Positions 56,385 through 64,000 are shown, counted from the first letter of the stretch. The stretch is 64,000 nucleotides of DNA from Solitalea lacus (GCF_022014595.1 NZ_CP091740.1:4080200-4144199), one strand, 5' to 3'. Translations and numbers: made by a program. Notes: generated from the sequence alone by a model not told the origin.

Positions 56385-57656
56385 TTAGTTTTTAGCACCT
56401 AATTGTTTTCCCATGTGTTGAGCAACACAACGGAAGCCGATATAAGACTTAGCGCTGTCTTGATACTCATAAGAACGAGAACCGTTTTGTAAGAAGAATC
56501 CAATATCTTTCCATGATCCGCCTCTTACCACTTTACGACGCTGCGCTAATGATGACATATCATCTTCTTGTGTTCTATAAGTAGGGTTCATGTCATGAGT
56601 GAACGTATATGAAGACTCATCATACGTTTCACTGGTCCATTCTGAAACATTACCCGCCATATTATACAATCCGTAATCGTTAGGGAAATAAGATTTTGCG
56701 TGAACTGTATAGAATCCTCCGTCATCAGCATAATTACCACGACCTGGCTTAAAGTTCGCTAACAAACAGCCTTTGCTGTTGCGAATATAAGGACCTCCCC
56801 AAGGGAAATCAGTACCAATTCTTCCGCCACGAGCAGCATATTCAAACTGGGCCTCAGTTGGAAGGCTAACTTCACCTCTGCGAGGTTTCTTGTTTTTATC
56901 GCGGTAGTTATTGTTAAACTCTGTTCTCCAAGCACAAAATGCATTTGCTTGTTTCCAAGTCACTCCTACAACCGGATAATCATCAAAAGCAGGGTGTGAG
57001 AAATACTGCTGAACCATTGGTTCATTTTGTGCATAACTAAAGTCGGCCAACCATACTAATGTATCAGGGTAAATAGTTACTTTTTCACGTTTGATAAACG
57101 ATGAACGAGGTTTTGTACGGTTCTGCTTTAATGCCGCTGCACGTAAATCAAACCAGGTGTATTGATAAACTAATTTGGTTACATCCCAATCATTTCTACC
57201 CGTAATCTTATCATCTCCCTGGTAGTACATACCTTTTAATTGGTCAGCATTAGGATTATTTTTAGCTGAGTAGTTAACTTTTTGTTTAGGGTTGATATAC
57301 TCTGTACCGTCTTCACCTTTTACAACAAAGTTACCTCCCATTGTTTTTGCAGCAATTGAATCGCGGACCCATAAAACAAATTGACGGTACTCGTTGTTGG
57401 TAATCTCAGTTTCGTCCATATAAAATGGAGAAATTGTTTGTTGACGATTTTGTGCAACCCTTGAAGCGGTTACATCTTGGTCGGCTTGACCCATGATAAA
57501 TGTTCCTGCAGGTATGTAAACCATACCGTATGGAACATCCTGTTTATATGGTTTGCGCCCCTGAACGCCAACCAACTCACCTTTAGCTCCCGAAGAACCA
57601 CATCCGCTGAGTGAAAACAGAAGTGCCGATGTACAAAGCAGCCACAAATATTTCAT
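56385..57656 (-). CDS. gldK: Type IX secretion / gliding lipoprotein GldK (PorK)
   Basis: About 423 residues. The start is set at the ATG at 57656 because MKYLWLLCTSALLFSLSGCG is a standard lipoprotein signal, whereas the TTG at 57683 adds nine residues over the promoter region. The body has the formylglycine-generating-enzyme (sulfatase-modifying-factor) fold: MVYIPAGTFIMGQADQD, EITNNEYRQFV, LPTEAQFEYAARGG, NMAGNVSEWTSE, VVRGGSW, GFRCV. GldK pairs with GldN to form the outer-membrane ring of the T9SS. It is the first gene of the gldK-L-M-N transcript. Confidence 0.94.
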   Translation of the reverse strand: MKYLWLLCTSALLFSLSGCGSSGAKGELVGVQGRKPYKQDVPYGMVYIPAGTFIMGQADQDVTASRVAQNRQQTISPFYMDETEITNNEYRQFVLWVRDSIAAKTMGGNFVVKGEDGTEYINPKQKVNYSAKNNPNADQLKGMYYQGDDKITGRNDWDVTKLVYQYTWFDLRAAALKQNRTKPRSSFIKREKVTIYPDTLVWLADFSYAQNEPMVQQYFSHPAFDDYPVVGVTWKQANAFCAWRTEFNNNYRDKNKKPRRGEVSLPTEAQFEYAARGGRIGTDFPWGGPYIRNSKGCLLANFKPGRGNYADDGGFYTVHAKSYFPNDYGLYNMAGNVSEWTSETYDESSYTFTHDMNPTYRTQEDDMSSLAQRRKVVRGGSWKDIGFFLQNGSRSYEYQDSAKSYIGFRCVAQHMGKQLGAKN

Positions 57657-57704
57657 AAAATTTAAGTTGTAAAGGTTTGGCAAATAGTATTAGTAAATAT
57701 TGTA

Positions 57705-57738
57705 ATTCTCTTTTCTAATATAGTTATTCTCTTTTCTA
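57705..57738 (-). promoter_or_regulatory. Pair of 13-bp direct repeats upstream of gldK
   Basis: Minus-strand TAGAAAAGAGAAT occurs exactly twice (57705-57717 and 57726-57738), starts 21 bases apart, that is two helical turns. No -33 box is visible nearer the gene, suggesting a site for an activator such as a response regulator. Function is inferred. Confidence 0.55.
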
Positions 57739-57815
57739 CACAGAAAAAACTATTCCTTAATTCGTTTAAACGAGATATATTTTTAATTGTTACGCAACTT
57801 ACGAAAATTATTCTC

Positions 57816-57867
57816 AAAAAAAAATCGTTAAAACGTCTGGAAAAAAACTTTCCTTTCGCTTTAACGA
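57816..57867 (-). terminator. Terminator after hemD
   Basis: Minus strand TCGTTAAAGCG pairs with CGTTTTAACGA (57825-57835) around a loop, followed by a nine-T run. It separates hemD from gldK, so the gld genes have their own promoter. Confidence 0.85.
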
Positions 57868-57909
57868 CCCTTAAAAAATCGTGTAAAAATTACTATAGAT
57901 TAAGATATT

Positions 57910-58668
57910 TTATTTATTAGCAGATTTTATATACTCTTCGATAGCCATTGTCATTGATGGCGATTGTGGTGTAGGTGCCTGTACATCAAGGAATAAACCA
58001 GCATCTAAAACTGCCTTATGAGTGGTAGACCCAAATGCTGCAATGCGTGTATTATTCTGGACAAAATCGGGAAAATTTTGATACAGTGACTTGATACCTG
58101 ATGGACTAAAAAATGCAATCATATCATACTTTACTTCCGCTAGATCTGAAAGATCACTACAAACAGTACGATACATAACTGCCTCAGTAATGTCATACCC
58201 GGCATCCCGCATTTTAATCGGAACTTCTTCTTTGCTCACATCTGAACATGGAAACAGGTATTTCTCACTCTGGTGTTTTTTAAACTGTTCCATCAAATCA
58301 GCAGTTGTCTGTTTCCCAAAGAAAATTTTGCGTTTTCTGTACTGAATGTACTTCTGAAGATAAAGTGCTGTCGACTCCGTATTACAGAAATACTTCATCT
58401 CGGCAGGCACTTCAAAACGCATTTCTTCGCATAAACGAAAATACTGATCAATTCCGTGACGACTTGTAAAAATAATTGCCGTGTAATCAGGTAAATTAAT
58501 TTTACCTTTCCTGAATTCTTTTGCCGGAACACCCTCAACATGAATAAATGGCCTGAAGTCCAGCTTCAAATTGTATTTTTTAGCTAGTTCAGTGTACGGA
58601 TTCTTGTCGCTCTCTGGCTTAGGCTGTGTGATTAAAATACTTTTAACCTTTATTTTCCTCTCTGTCAT
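57910..58668 (-). CDS. hemD: Uroporphyrinogen-III synthase
   Basis: A 252-residue enzyme that closes and inverts the D ring of hydroxymethylbilane in heme synthesis. It is recognised by low-conservation blocks: SILITQPKPES near residue 10, AIIFTSRHGIDQYF near 65, MIAFFSPSGIKSLYQNF near 188, and IAAFGSTTHKAVLDAG near 210. No other heme gene adjoins it. It is 31 bases downstream of the DUF4271 gene, the arrangement recalled for other Bacteroidota. Confidence 0.85.
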   Translation of the reverse strand: MTERKIKVKSILITQPKPESDKNPYTELAKKYNLKLDFRPFIHVEGVPAKEFRKGKINLPDYTAIIFTSRHGIDQYFRLCEEMRFEVPAEMKYFCNTESTALYLQKYIQYRKRKIFFGKQTTADLMEQFKKHQSEKYLFPCSDVSKEEVPIKMRDAGYDITEAVMYRTVCSDLSDLAEVKYDMIAFFSPSGIKSLYQNFPDFVQNNTRIAAFGSTTHKAVLDAGLFLDVQAPTPQSPSMTMAIEEYIKSANK

Positions 58669-58699
58669 GATTTTTTATCCCCTTACTTCAGCTGAAATT

Positions 58700-59641
58700 T
58701 TAATTCAAAAGTACTTTATACAATATAATTAATGGACAAATTTCGAAGGCGCAAAGATAAATAATAAAATAAAATTTCGAAAACTGAAAATTTGACGAAA
58801 TGAATATTGCTCCTCTAAGATATTGGTAAGTAAAACTCAGTACCAATATCGAACTAAACACAATTATCATATTATGCTTAAACACTAGTGGTCCAAGTGT
58901 ATATAATATTAATAATGGTATCAACAACAAGGTAAATGTTCCGAATGAAATATAAATAATGGAAATATAGTTATTCACCATATTCTTGATTCCAAACAAT
59001 GCACCTGCTAATCGTAACACTATCGTTTTTGCCATAAAAAACAACATGACAAACAACGACAACAGTAAATAAGTTCCTACCCCACTTATGCCCAGCAATT
59101 CATTTATTCCGAAGAGTATTTGAAGTAAATAACCAAACGTCAAACCTATCAAAATAGCCATAAAAATAAATGACTCGGAATTGAGCAGGTTATTATCCCT
59201 TACAAGCTGATTCAAAATTCTATTGTTAATAAACCCCTGCGCCATTACACTCAAATCTCTTGAAAAGAAATAGCTCACTAAAACGAGCAACAAGAATAGA
59301 GCAAATAGAATGTAAATCTGATCAGGAGCTTTAAATTTCCTATCCAAAGGTTCTACATCAGAAGCGGTAGCATGCAAAGACATTTTCTTCTTGAGCGTGA
59401 TGTACTCCTTAAAATCTTTGTTATAGGCAACGATAAATGAATCGATGGAAGTGTTTTGTTTGCTTTTATCAATTAACACCGGAACCTTGCGCAAATTTGC
59501 AAGAGCTATACTGTCTTTTATAGCTGTAGAATCAACTTGCATTATCGTCGGGGTAAAAGATACAGAGTCCTGCGCATATCCCCCGATATAACAAACCGAT
59601 AAACATATTGTAATCAATAAAATTCTGACAACCGCTCTCAA
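58700..59641 (-). CDS. DUF4271 membrane protein
   Basis: About 313 residues with a signal-like first helix (VRILLITICLSVCYIGGYA), a periplasmic segment and about seven membrane helices, ending in ICPLIILYKVLLN. The pattern fits DUF4271, recalled beside hemD and gliding genes in Bacteroidota; function unknown. The start at the TTG at 59641 is preferred because the -7 box TAGTTTTG overlaps the upstream TTG at 59665, which would otherwise add eight residues. Confidence 0.7.
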   Translation of the reverse strand: MRAVVRILLITICLSVCYIGGYAQDSVSFTPTIMQVDSTAIKDSIALANLRKVPVLIDKSKQNTSIDSFIVAYNKDFKEYITLKKKMSLHATASDVEPLDRKFKAPDQIYILFALFLLLVLVSYFFSRDLSVMAQGFINNRILNQLVRDNNLLNSESFIFMAILIGLTFGYLLQILFGINELLGISGVGTYLLLSLFVMLFFMAKTIVLRLAGALFGIKNMVNNYISIIYISFGTFTLLLIPLLILYTLGPLVFKHNMIIVFSSILVLSFTYQYLRGAIFISSNFQFSKFYFIIYLCAFEICPLIILYKVLLN

Positions 59642-59662
59642 AATATTAAAATGATATCGCCG

Positions 59663-59670
59663 CAAAACTA
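59663..59670 (-). promoter_or_regulatory. -7 box for the DUF4271-hemD operon
   Basis: Minus-strand TAGTTTTG matches TAnnTTTG exactly and is followed by CGG; it lies 22 bases before the proposed TTG start at 59641. Confidence 0.6.
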
Positions 59671-59999
59671 CCTGATTTCATTCTATTTCAAAAGACCTTA
59701 AGCTAAGTTTGTGGTACTATTTGTTTGATTTCTACCATAAACCTGTAAATCCATATAATAGTCCATCTTTATCAAAAGATATTTGATTTTTTCTGTAACG
59801 AATTGCTTCAATTCTCAACTTACTGTACAGATCAAAATAGAAAACACACAACTATGAAATGTATATGAGAAACTTTTTGACAATACCAGTCCTTGCACCG
59901 CACTTAAAGAGCATTTTTTAACTTCTCACTTAAAATTTAAAAGATTTCTGTAACGAATCAATAAACATTAACACTAACTAAATAAATTAACAACTTAAT
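59671..59999. other. Intergenic region with a duplicated TTCTGTAACGAAT box
   Basis: The same 13-base string occurs at 59791-59803 and 59946-59958. The second copy sits about 55 bases ahead of the TraB gene, where the -35 element of a promoter would lie; the AAC core resembles ECF-sigma -35 boxes. No gene is visible in this stretch. Confidence 0.5.
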
Positions 60000-60866
60000 A
60001 TGAAGAAGATTATTTTAACTCTACTGATCTTAACAACTATTACTCTATCCAATATGAGTAAGGCCCAAAAAATTGAACAAACGAAAAATTCTCTATTGTG
60101 GGAAATTACCGGTAATGGCTTACAAAAACCATCCTACCTTTTCGGAACAATTCATATGATTTGTGAGAATGATTTCTTTATCTCCGAAAAGTTAACCAAA
60201 GCTATAAACCACGCTGATCAGCTAGTCTTAGAAATAAATTTAGCAGACACTACTGAATTGAAGGATTTACAACAAAGTATGATATCTTCGGTTCCGTTAA
60301 GCAAGCAACTTACTTCAATACAATATCATTATATCGACTCTGTTATTAGTCATAGGATGTCATTGTCATTGAAACAGTTAGAAAATGCCAGCTTGCTTTT
60401 CCTTAATAGCATACTCCTTAGTTCAACTTTACCCTGCAAAACACCTAAAGTTTATGAAATCGAATTAATAGACCTTGCTCGTAAAAGAAATTTACCCATC
60501 AGGGCATTAGAAACAGTAAAAGATCAGGTAAACTCATACAACAAAGCATTCCCAAAAGACTTCCTGCTTTCACAAATGATGCTTTCCAATGAGTATGGTG
60601 AATATTTCGCTAAAATGATTGAAGATTATAAAAACGAAGATATCAGTAGTTTATACTCAAAAATGAGCGATAAGCGATTCTTAACTGATGAATCTTATAA
60701 ATGGATGCTGACCGAAAGAAATGCTAACTGGGTGAAAATTATGCCAGAGATGATGCAGAAAAACAGTGTACTATTTGCTGTAGGTACGGCTCATTTGGGG
60801 GGAAAAGATGGTGTAATTGAATTATTAAAAAAGAAAGGTTACACGGTAAAACCTGTATTAAATTAA
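60000..60866 (+). CDS. TraB/GumN-family exported protein
   Basis: A 288-residue protein with a signal peptide (MKKIILTLLILTTITLSNMSKAQ). Near residue 34 LLWEITGNGLQKPSYLFGTIHMIC is the TraB/GumN opening; the C-terminal VGTAHLGGKDGVIELLKKKGYTV is the second signature. Members are haem-binding or putative metalloprotease-like proteins with conserved GTxH and GxxH motifs, both present. Its stop codon is directly followed by the ECF sigma ATG. Confidence 0.88.
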   Translation: MKKIILTLLILTTITLSNMSKAQKIEQTKNSLLWEITGNGLQKPSYLFGTIHMICENDFFISEKLTKAINHADQLVLEINLADTTELKDLQQSMISSVPLSKQLTSIQYHYIDSVISHRMSLSLKQLENASLLFLNSILLSSTLPCKTPKVYEIELIDLARKRNLPIRALETVKDQVNSYNKAFPKDFLLSQMMLSNEYGEYFAKMIEDYKNEDISSLYSKMSDKRFLTDESYKWMLTERNANWVKIMPEMMQKNSVLFAVGTAHLGGKDGVIELLKKKGYTVKPVLN

Positions 60867-61376
60867 ATGTCTACAGCTAAAGAAAAAGAATTTCTTGCTC
60901 TTGTTGAAAAACATAAAGGAATTATCCATAAGATTTCCAAAATGTATATGGATAATACTGATGATCAAAATGATTTGTTTCAGGAGATCATATTGCAACT
61001 TTGGAAATCTTATGATTCCTTTAATCGCCAAAGCCAATTTTCAACCTGGATGTACAGGGTAGCCCTCAATACTGCCATTCTGTATTATAAAAAAGATAAA
61101 CGAAAGCCCGAAACCGTGTATGAAGCAATCCCTGAAACAATTGCCCTAGGAGATGACGATTCAGAAGAGAAAGAGTTACAATTGGCTCATTTTTACAGAG
61201 CCTTGCAAAAATTAGATAAAATTGAAAAAGCATTAATTTTCTATCACCTGGAAAACTACTCACACAAAGAAATTGGCGAAAACTTAGGTATTTCCGAAGG
61301 AAATGCCAGGGTAAAATTAAGCAGAGCAAAAAACCGTTTAAAAGAACTTATTAAGGAACAAGGTTATGAATTTTGA
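60867..61376 (+). CDS. ECF-type RNA polymerase sigma factor
   Basis: A 169-residue sigma-70 family protein with regions 2 (DLFQEIILQLWKSYDSFNRQSQFSTWMYRVALNTAILYYKK) and 4 (LENYSHKEIGENLGISEGNARVKLSRAKNRLKELI). It follows the TraB gene without a gap and overlaps the next gene by 11 bases. Such an organisation suggests the sigma factor is controlled by the following membrane protein and may autoregulate through the TGTAAC boxes upstream. Confidence 0.95.
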   Translation: MSTAKEKEFLALVEKHKGIIHKISKMYMDNTDDQNDLFQEIILQLWKSYDSFNRQSQFSTWMYRVALNTAILYYKKDKRKPETVYEAIPETIALGDDDSEEKELQLAHFYRALQKLDKIEKALIFYHLENYSHKEIGENLGISEGNARVKLSRAKNRLKELIKEQGYEF

Positions 61377-62004
61377 TGATTTGAAAGCAGCCTGGAACAA
61401 TGAGTCCGACAACAATATTAATATTCCACAAAATTTGGAAAGCTTAAAAGAAGCACAATCTCCTGTTGATAAAGTTAAGAAGAACCTTCGCATGGAGTTT
61501 TGGTTAAACATAGTATTTCTAGTTATTTTCATTGCGTTACCGTTCTTTTATAATCGATTAACACCAATGTCAACTGTATTGTACTATACGCTGTTACTCA
61601 CTATGCTAATGCCAATGAGTTATTATTTGGTAAATTTCTATAAGTTCTACGGCCGAATTAATCATTTGAGCATTAATACCAAAGACAGTCTGAATGAAGT
61701 TTACTTTGAGCTGAAGCATTTTATTGAGATTTATAAAGTGATGCAGCATTTTATTTCTCCAACCTGCCTCTTATTAGGCCTGATCATGGGCTTAGGGCAT
61801 AAAACCGGTAAAGTGCTGGATAAGATTGCAGATGCAACCATAACACAACACGATGGAATAATCCTTATAACTATATTGATTGTATCATTCAGTACACTTA
61901 TGACATTATTCTTCATCTACGTTAAATGGTATATAAACTGTCTGTATGGCAAGCATTTAAAAGAACTAGAAAACATTAGAGAAGAACTCAAAGAAATCGA
62001 ATAA
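61366..62004 (+). CDS. Membrane protein, possible anti-sigma factor
   Basis: A 212-residue protein beginning MNFDDLKAAWNNESDNN, a short cytoplasmic region of about 50 residues, followed by four membrane helices and a charged tail. The LKAAW(N/K) start is common in proteins encoded next to ECF sigma factors in Bacteroidota. The reading frame overlaps the sigma gene by 11 bases. An anti-sigma role is inferred from position; there is no recognised zinc anti-sigma HxxxCxxC motif. Confidence 0.65.
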   Translation: MNFDDLKAAWNNESDNNINIPQNLESLKEAQSPVDKVKKNLRMEFWLNIVFLVIFIALPFFYNRLTPMSTVLYYTLLLTMLMPMSYYLVNFYKFYGRINHLSINTKDSLNEVYFELKHFIEIYKVMQHFISPTCLLLGLIMGLGHKTGKVLDKIADATITQHDGIILITILIVSFSTLMTLFFIYVKWYINCLYGKHLKELENIREELKEIE

Positions 62005-62030
62005 CATCATTATAGTTAACCAAAATTAAG

Positions 62031-62066
62031 TGCGGTGAGGGGCAGATCTATTCACCGCATTTTTTG
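62031..62066 (+). terminator. Terminator after the TraB-sigma operon
   Basis: TGCGGTGA (62031-62038) pairs with TCACCGCA (62052-62059), then TTTTTT. Confidence 0.85.
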
Positions 62067-62544
62067 TAACTATCAAATACTGCTATTCTTTCCATAATTT
62101 TGCAGCATGGCTGGAATGGAATTTATATCTGTATAACAATTAGTTACATCCAAAAAGAAACAAATAAGTAACACTACAATAGAAGATTTATCGCGCTGGC
62201 TTAAAAATGGAGAATCAAATTTTAATTCGATACTATAACATTCCTGCTTATTTTTACAACATGCCACTAGATGCCCCCCAAAAAGGAAGTGGCAAGTAAT
62301 AAGTTCAGTAATAAGGATGGTAATAGGGATGGTAATAGAGATGGTAATAGAGATGGTAATAGAGATGTAGTATCTTAAAATCAAGTCATCCAATATCGTT
62401 GCAAAAGCCTCGTTCTAGGTAAATTTCTCCTCGCAATCGTTCACGGTTCATGAACACAGATATTTTATGAACAAACAAGCGCCTCCCATCATAAGTTCTA
62501 ACACGGCAGACAAATGCACGAGCAATCACAACAGTAAGGAAAAC
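62067..62544. other. Non-coding-looking stretch with repeats between sigma operon and PIN gene
   Basis: No gene start is convincing. It holds a 12-bp tandem repeat at 62315-62367 and, on the minus strand, an open 52-codon extension after the PIN stop (62386-62544). Both are described separately. Confidence 0.6.
62315..62367. repeat. 12-bp tandem repeat, about 4.4 copies
   Basis: Units of (G/A)GATGGTAATAG repeat four times with a partial fifth; they differ only at the first base. A minisatellite-like slippage site. Confidence 0.9.
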
Positions 62545-63132
62545 CTATTTCTTTGGCTGAATACTACTAGTGTAAGCCTTATAAAGTTTTAAGTTAAAAG
62601 TTCCAACTGAGACATCTAAGCCAAAAAAATCTGCATCATGAGTAACAATCATTGCTGATTGTTCTTTAGCTAAAACGTATAGGTAATGATCGTTAAAGTC
62701 TAACTTGCTGGCATCAAAGGAAGTTAACTGGAGGAAGGTTTTTTGATGAACGTCAGTAAAAACTATATGAGAAGAATATCCATCTAGATCGTCTATTATA
62801 CTTTCATATCTTATTTTATAATCATTACTGCCCCGATACTCGGCTTTATAGAATTCAGAGAACGACGGAATTACTCCTGTTTTCCCCTTATATTTCTTAC
62901 CAAATGCCTTATTTCCATGAAATCGCAATAAACGATTAAGTAGCTCACTTAACTGAAGGGGGCAAAGTAAGATTTTAGCTATATCGTGTTTTAAGATTTT
63001 ATCAAAGAAGATTTTGTAATGCTCGCTAGTAGGTTCATCATCAATACCCAATATAGGTAGCCAAACATTACTGTCTAAAAGATAATAGCGCTCTTTTGGA
63101 CTGCTATTATTATGTAAATTGATAATGTTCAA
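62545..63132 (-). CDS. PIN-domain ribonuclease-like protein
   Basis: A 195-residue protein with the PIN metal-binding acids: D20 in LLDSNVW, E63 in LQLSELLNRLL, D145/D148 in KLDFNDHYL and D166/D168 in VTHDADFF. Such proteins cut single-stranded RNA and often act as toxins or antiphage effectors. It begins five bases after the STAS-like gene, so the two are one transcript. No classic VapB antitoxin is visible; the partner is the STAS-like protein. Longer than VapC (about 130 residues). Confidence 0.85.
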   Translation of the reverse strand: MNIINLHNNSSPKERYYLLDSNVWLPILGIDDEPTSEHYKIFFDKILKHDIAKILLCPLQLSELLNRLLRFHGNKAFGKKYKGKTGVIPSFSEFYKAEYRGSNDYKIRYESIIDDLDGYSSHIVFTDVHQKTFLQLTSFDASKLDFNDHYLYVLAKEQSAMIVTHDADFFGLDVSVGTFNLKLYKAYTSSIQPKK

Positions 63133-63137
63133 ACTGC

Positions 63138-63494
63138 CTAGGCTAGAGCTTCCTCACGATAAGCTTGATAATTGTCTTTATTAACAAAGTTATCCCACAT
63201 ATCAGAGTACTTATTCATGAAGTTTAAAATCTGCGAATAACTGCTTGGATGGATATATTTTTTTACATCCTCCTCTCCATAGTCAGCCAATAACTTGCCA
63301 AAGGACGCATTAAGGAATAAAGTCGAACAACGCTTGATATCTGAGAAATCTACTTCAATTTCTTCTTTTTTAGAATCATTGAAATGCTTTTTGATTTCAC
63401 GATAAACTTTGATGCCGTCATCGTGCAAGGAAGCATTTGAACTGCTCAGAATATCTAAAACGTTAATTTTCATTGTCAAAACGGTTTGTTTCAA
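63138..63494 (-). CDS. STAS-like (DUF4325) protein
   Basis: A 118-residue protein (or 111 residues from the ATG at 63473). The block IEVDFSDIKRCSTLFLNASFGKLL (about residues 46-68) resembles the STAS/DUF4325 core, in which a Ser/Thr (S57/T58 here) aligns roughly with the phosphorylated Ser of SpoIIAA-type anti-anti-sigma factors. It lies between the PIN gene and a HATPase gene. A -7 box TACCTTTG at 63534-63541 (minus strand) precedes it. Confidence 0.75.
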   Translation of the reverse strand: MKQTVLTMKINVLDILSSSNASLHDDGIKVYREIKKHFNDSKKEEIEVDFSDIKRCSTLFLNASFGKLLADYGEEDVKKYIHPSSYSQILNFMNKYSDMWDNFVNKDNYQAYREEALA

Positions 63495-63533
63495 TGTTAA
63501 AACGAAAATTATATAAGAATTGTTTCAGGACGA

Positions 63534-63541
63534 CAAAGGTA
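63534..63541 (-). promoter_or_regulatory. -7 box for the STAS-PIN pair
   Basis: Minus-strand TACCTTTG matches TAnnTTTG and lies 39 bases before the ATG at 63494, inside the short gap after the HATPase gene. Confidence 0.55.
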
Positions 63542-63568
63542 TAAAAAATTTGACCACTTAAACATTTA

Positions 63569-64000
63569 TTAAATTAGTGTTTTTTTATTAAATTCCAAAT
63601 TTATCATAGCTCCCAAGTAGTTATTTCGTAAATCCGTAATCCCATCAGGGTAAAGCAGACTCATTCTCATTGTTTTACTACACCAGCCAGCATTTCCCGT
63701 GTAGACTTGAAGCCCACCATTATGATCAACTAAATACTGATTTAAATTTTTCAGTCCACTACCACCTGGAGCATCTGGTTTTGTACTGTTGCCAGCAAGA
63801 GCCCATAAAATTGCATCGCCACAACTATTTATTTTCTCAGGTTGCCTCTCTTTAATCTTTTTATAAAATCCGACGCCTAAGTCGGAGATTGAAAAATGGA
63901 TTACCCCCTGCTTTGGATAATACTGCCCACAAACAAAAAAAGGATCATTTGATTCGGCATGCTTATCAATATTTGCGTAAACCTCAGTCAGGTCATCAAT
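63569..64000 (-). CDS. Histidine-kinase-like ATPase, C-terminal part, cut by window edge
   Basis: Translating the minus strand from the edge gives an unbroken frame to a stop at 63569. It contains the GHKL fold blocks: N-box-like IDDLTEVYANIDKHA at the start, G1-type ISDLGVGF, and G2-type PGGSGLKNLNQYL. It is thus the C-terminal 143 residues of an ATP-binding protein continuing beyond 64000. There is no visible transmitter His in this part. Adjacent STAS and PIN genes suggest a SpoIIAB/SpoIIAA-like kinase and substrate pair. Confidence 0.8.
   Translation of the reverse strand: MDDLTEVYANIDKHAESNDPFFVCGQYYPKQGVIHFSISDLGVGFYKKIKERQPEKINSCGDAILWALAGNSTKPDAPGGSGLKNLNQYLVDHNGGLQVYTGNAGWCSKTMRMSLLYPDGITDLRNNYLGAMINLEFNKKTLI

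Noticed and set aside
62073-62393. Minus-strand open frame encoding ISITISITISITIPITILI-type sequence
   Set aside because: Its odd repetitive N-terminus is simply the reverse translation of the 12-bp tandem repeat; it lacks a credible start context and any protein family signal.
63670-63855. Plus-strand open frame in the last 400 bases
   Set aside because: It is antisense to the HATPase frame, whose G1 and G2 motifs are clearly on the minus strand.

Overview
The window comes from a low-GC member of the Bacteroidota, most likely a sphingobacterial or cytophagal relative. Evidence: gliding / type IX secretion (T9SS) genes (gldB, gldK-L-M-N, porW/sprE), a TonB-dependent receptor with a DUF4249 lipoprotein, an ATP synthase cluster lacking atpD/atpC and carrying the long secreted-type atpB extension, and -7 promoter boxes of the Bacteroidetes form TAnnTTTG. 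There are no rRNA genes, CRISPR arrays or phage modules.

Layout. 1-8.5 kb: sugar kinase (ROK), nadE, gldB, patatin-like lipase, msrB, ppc. 8.7-17.4 kb: a minus-strand operon of permease, glutamine-synthetase-like ligase, Fe-alcohol dehydrogenase, class-I amidase and aldehyde dehydrogenase, preceded by a Tat-exported phospholipase C. Together the five operon genes cover every step of a gamma-glutamylated ethanolamine pathway (ethanolamine to glycine plus glutamate) without EutBC or a microcompartment. 17.5-23.6 kb: a sigma-factor remnant, then atpG-A-H-F-E-B and an AtpI-like gene. 23.9-27.4 kb: a TonB receptor/DUF4249 pair in the opposite orientation splits atpI from atpZ. 27.4-35.8 kb: atpZ, bactofilin, degenerate LytM protein, an IS200/IS605 element with wrecked TnpA and intact TnpB, then porW and a class A PBP. 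35.9-42.6 kb: 2OG-Fe oxygenase, dienelactone hydrolase, two tandem tRNA-Val, cytochrome c, recO, RND-type exporter, HTH regulator. 43-52.8 kb: ileS-dksA-like-lspA, trypsin-like protease, SIMPL protein, an unknown protein, uvrC. 52.9-59.7 kb: T9SS core gldK-L-M-N, hemD, DUF4271. 60-62 kb: TraB/GumN, ECF sigma and membrane protein operon. 62.5-64 kb (cut by the edge): HATPase, STAS-like protein and PIN-domain protein, which looks like a partner-switch module with a nuclease output.

The most interesting items are the ethanolamine operon, the HATPase-STAS-PIN module, the TnpB element inserted between two divergent promoters (with matching end hairpins and a transposase lacking its HUH second histidine), and a pair of 13-bp direct repeats exactly 21 bp apart upstream of gldK. 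Functions are assigned from reading protein motifs by eye; no database search was run.
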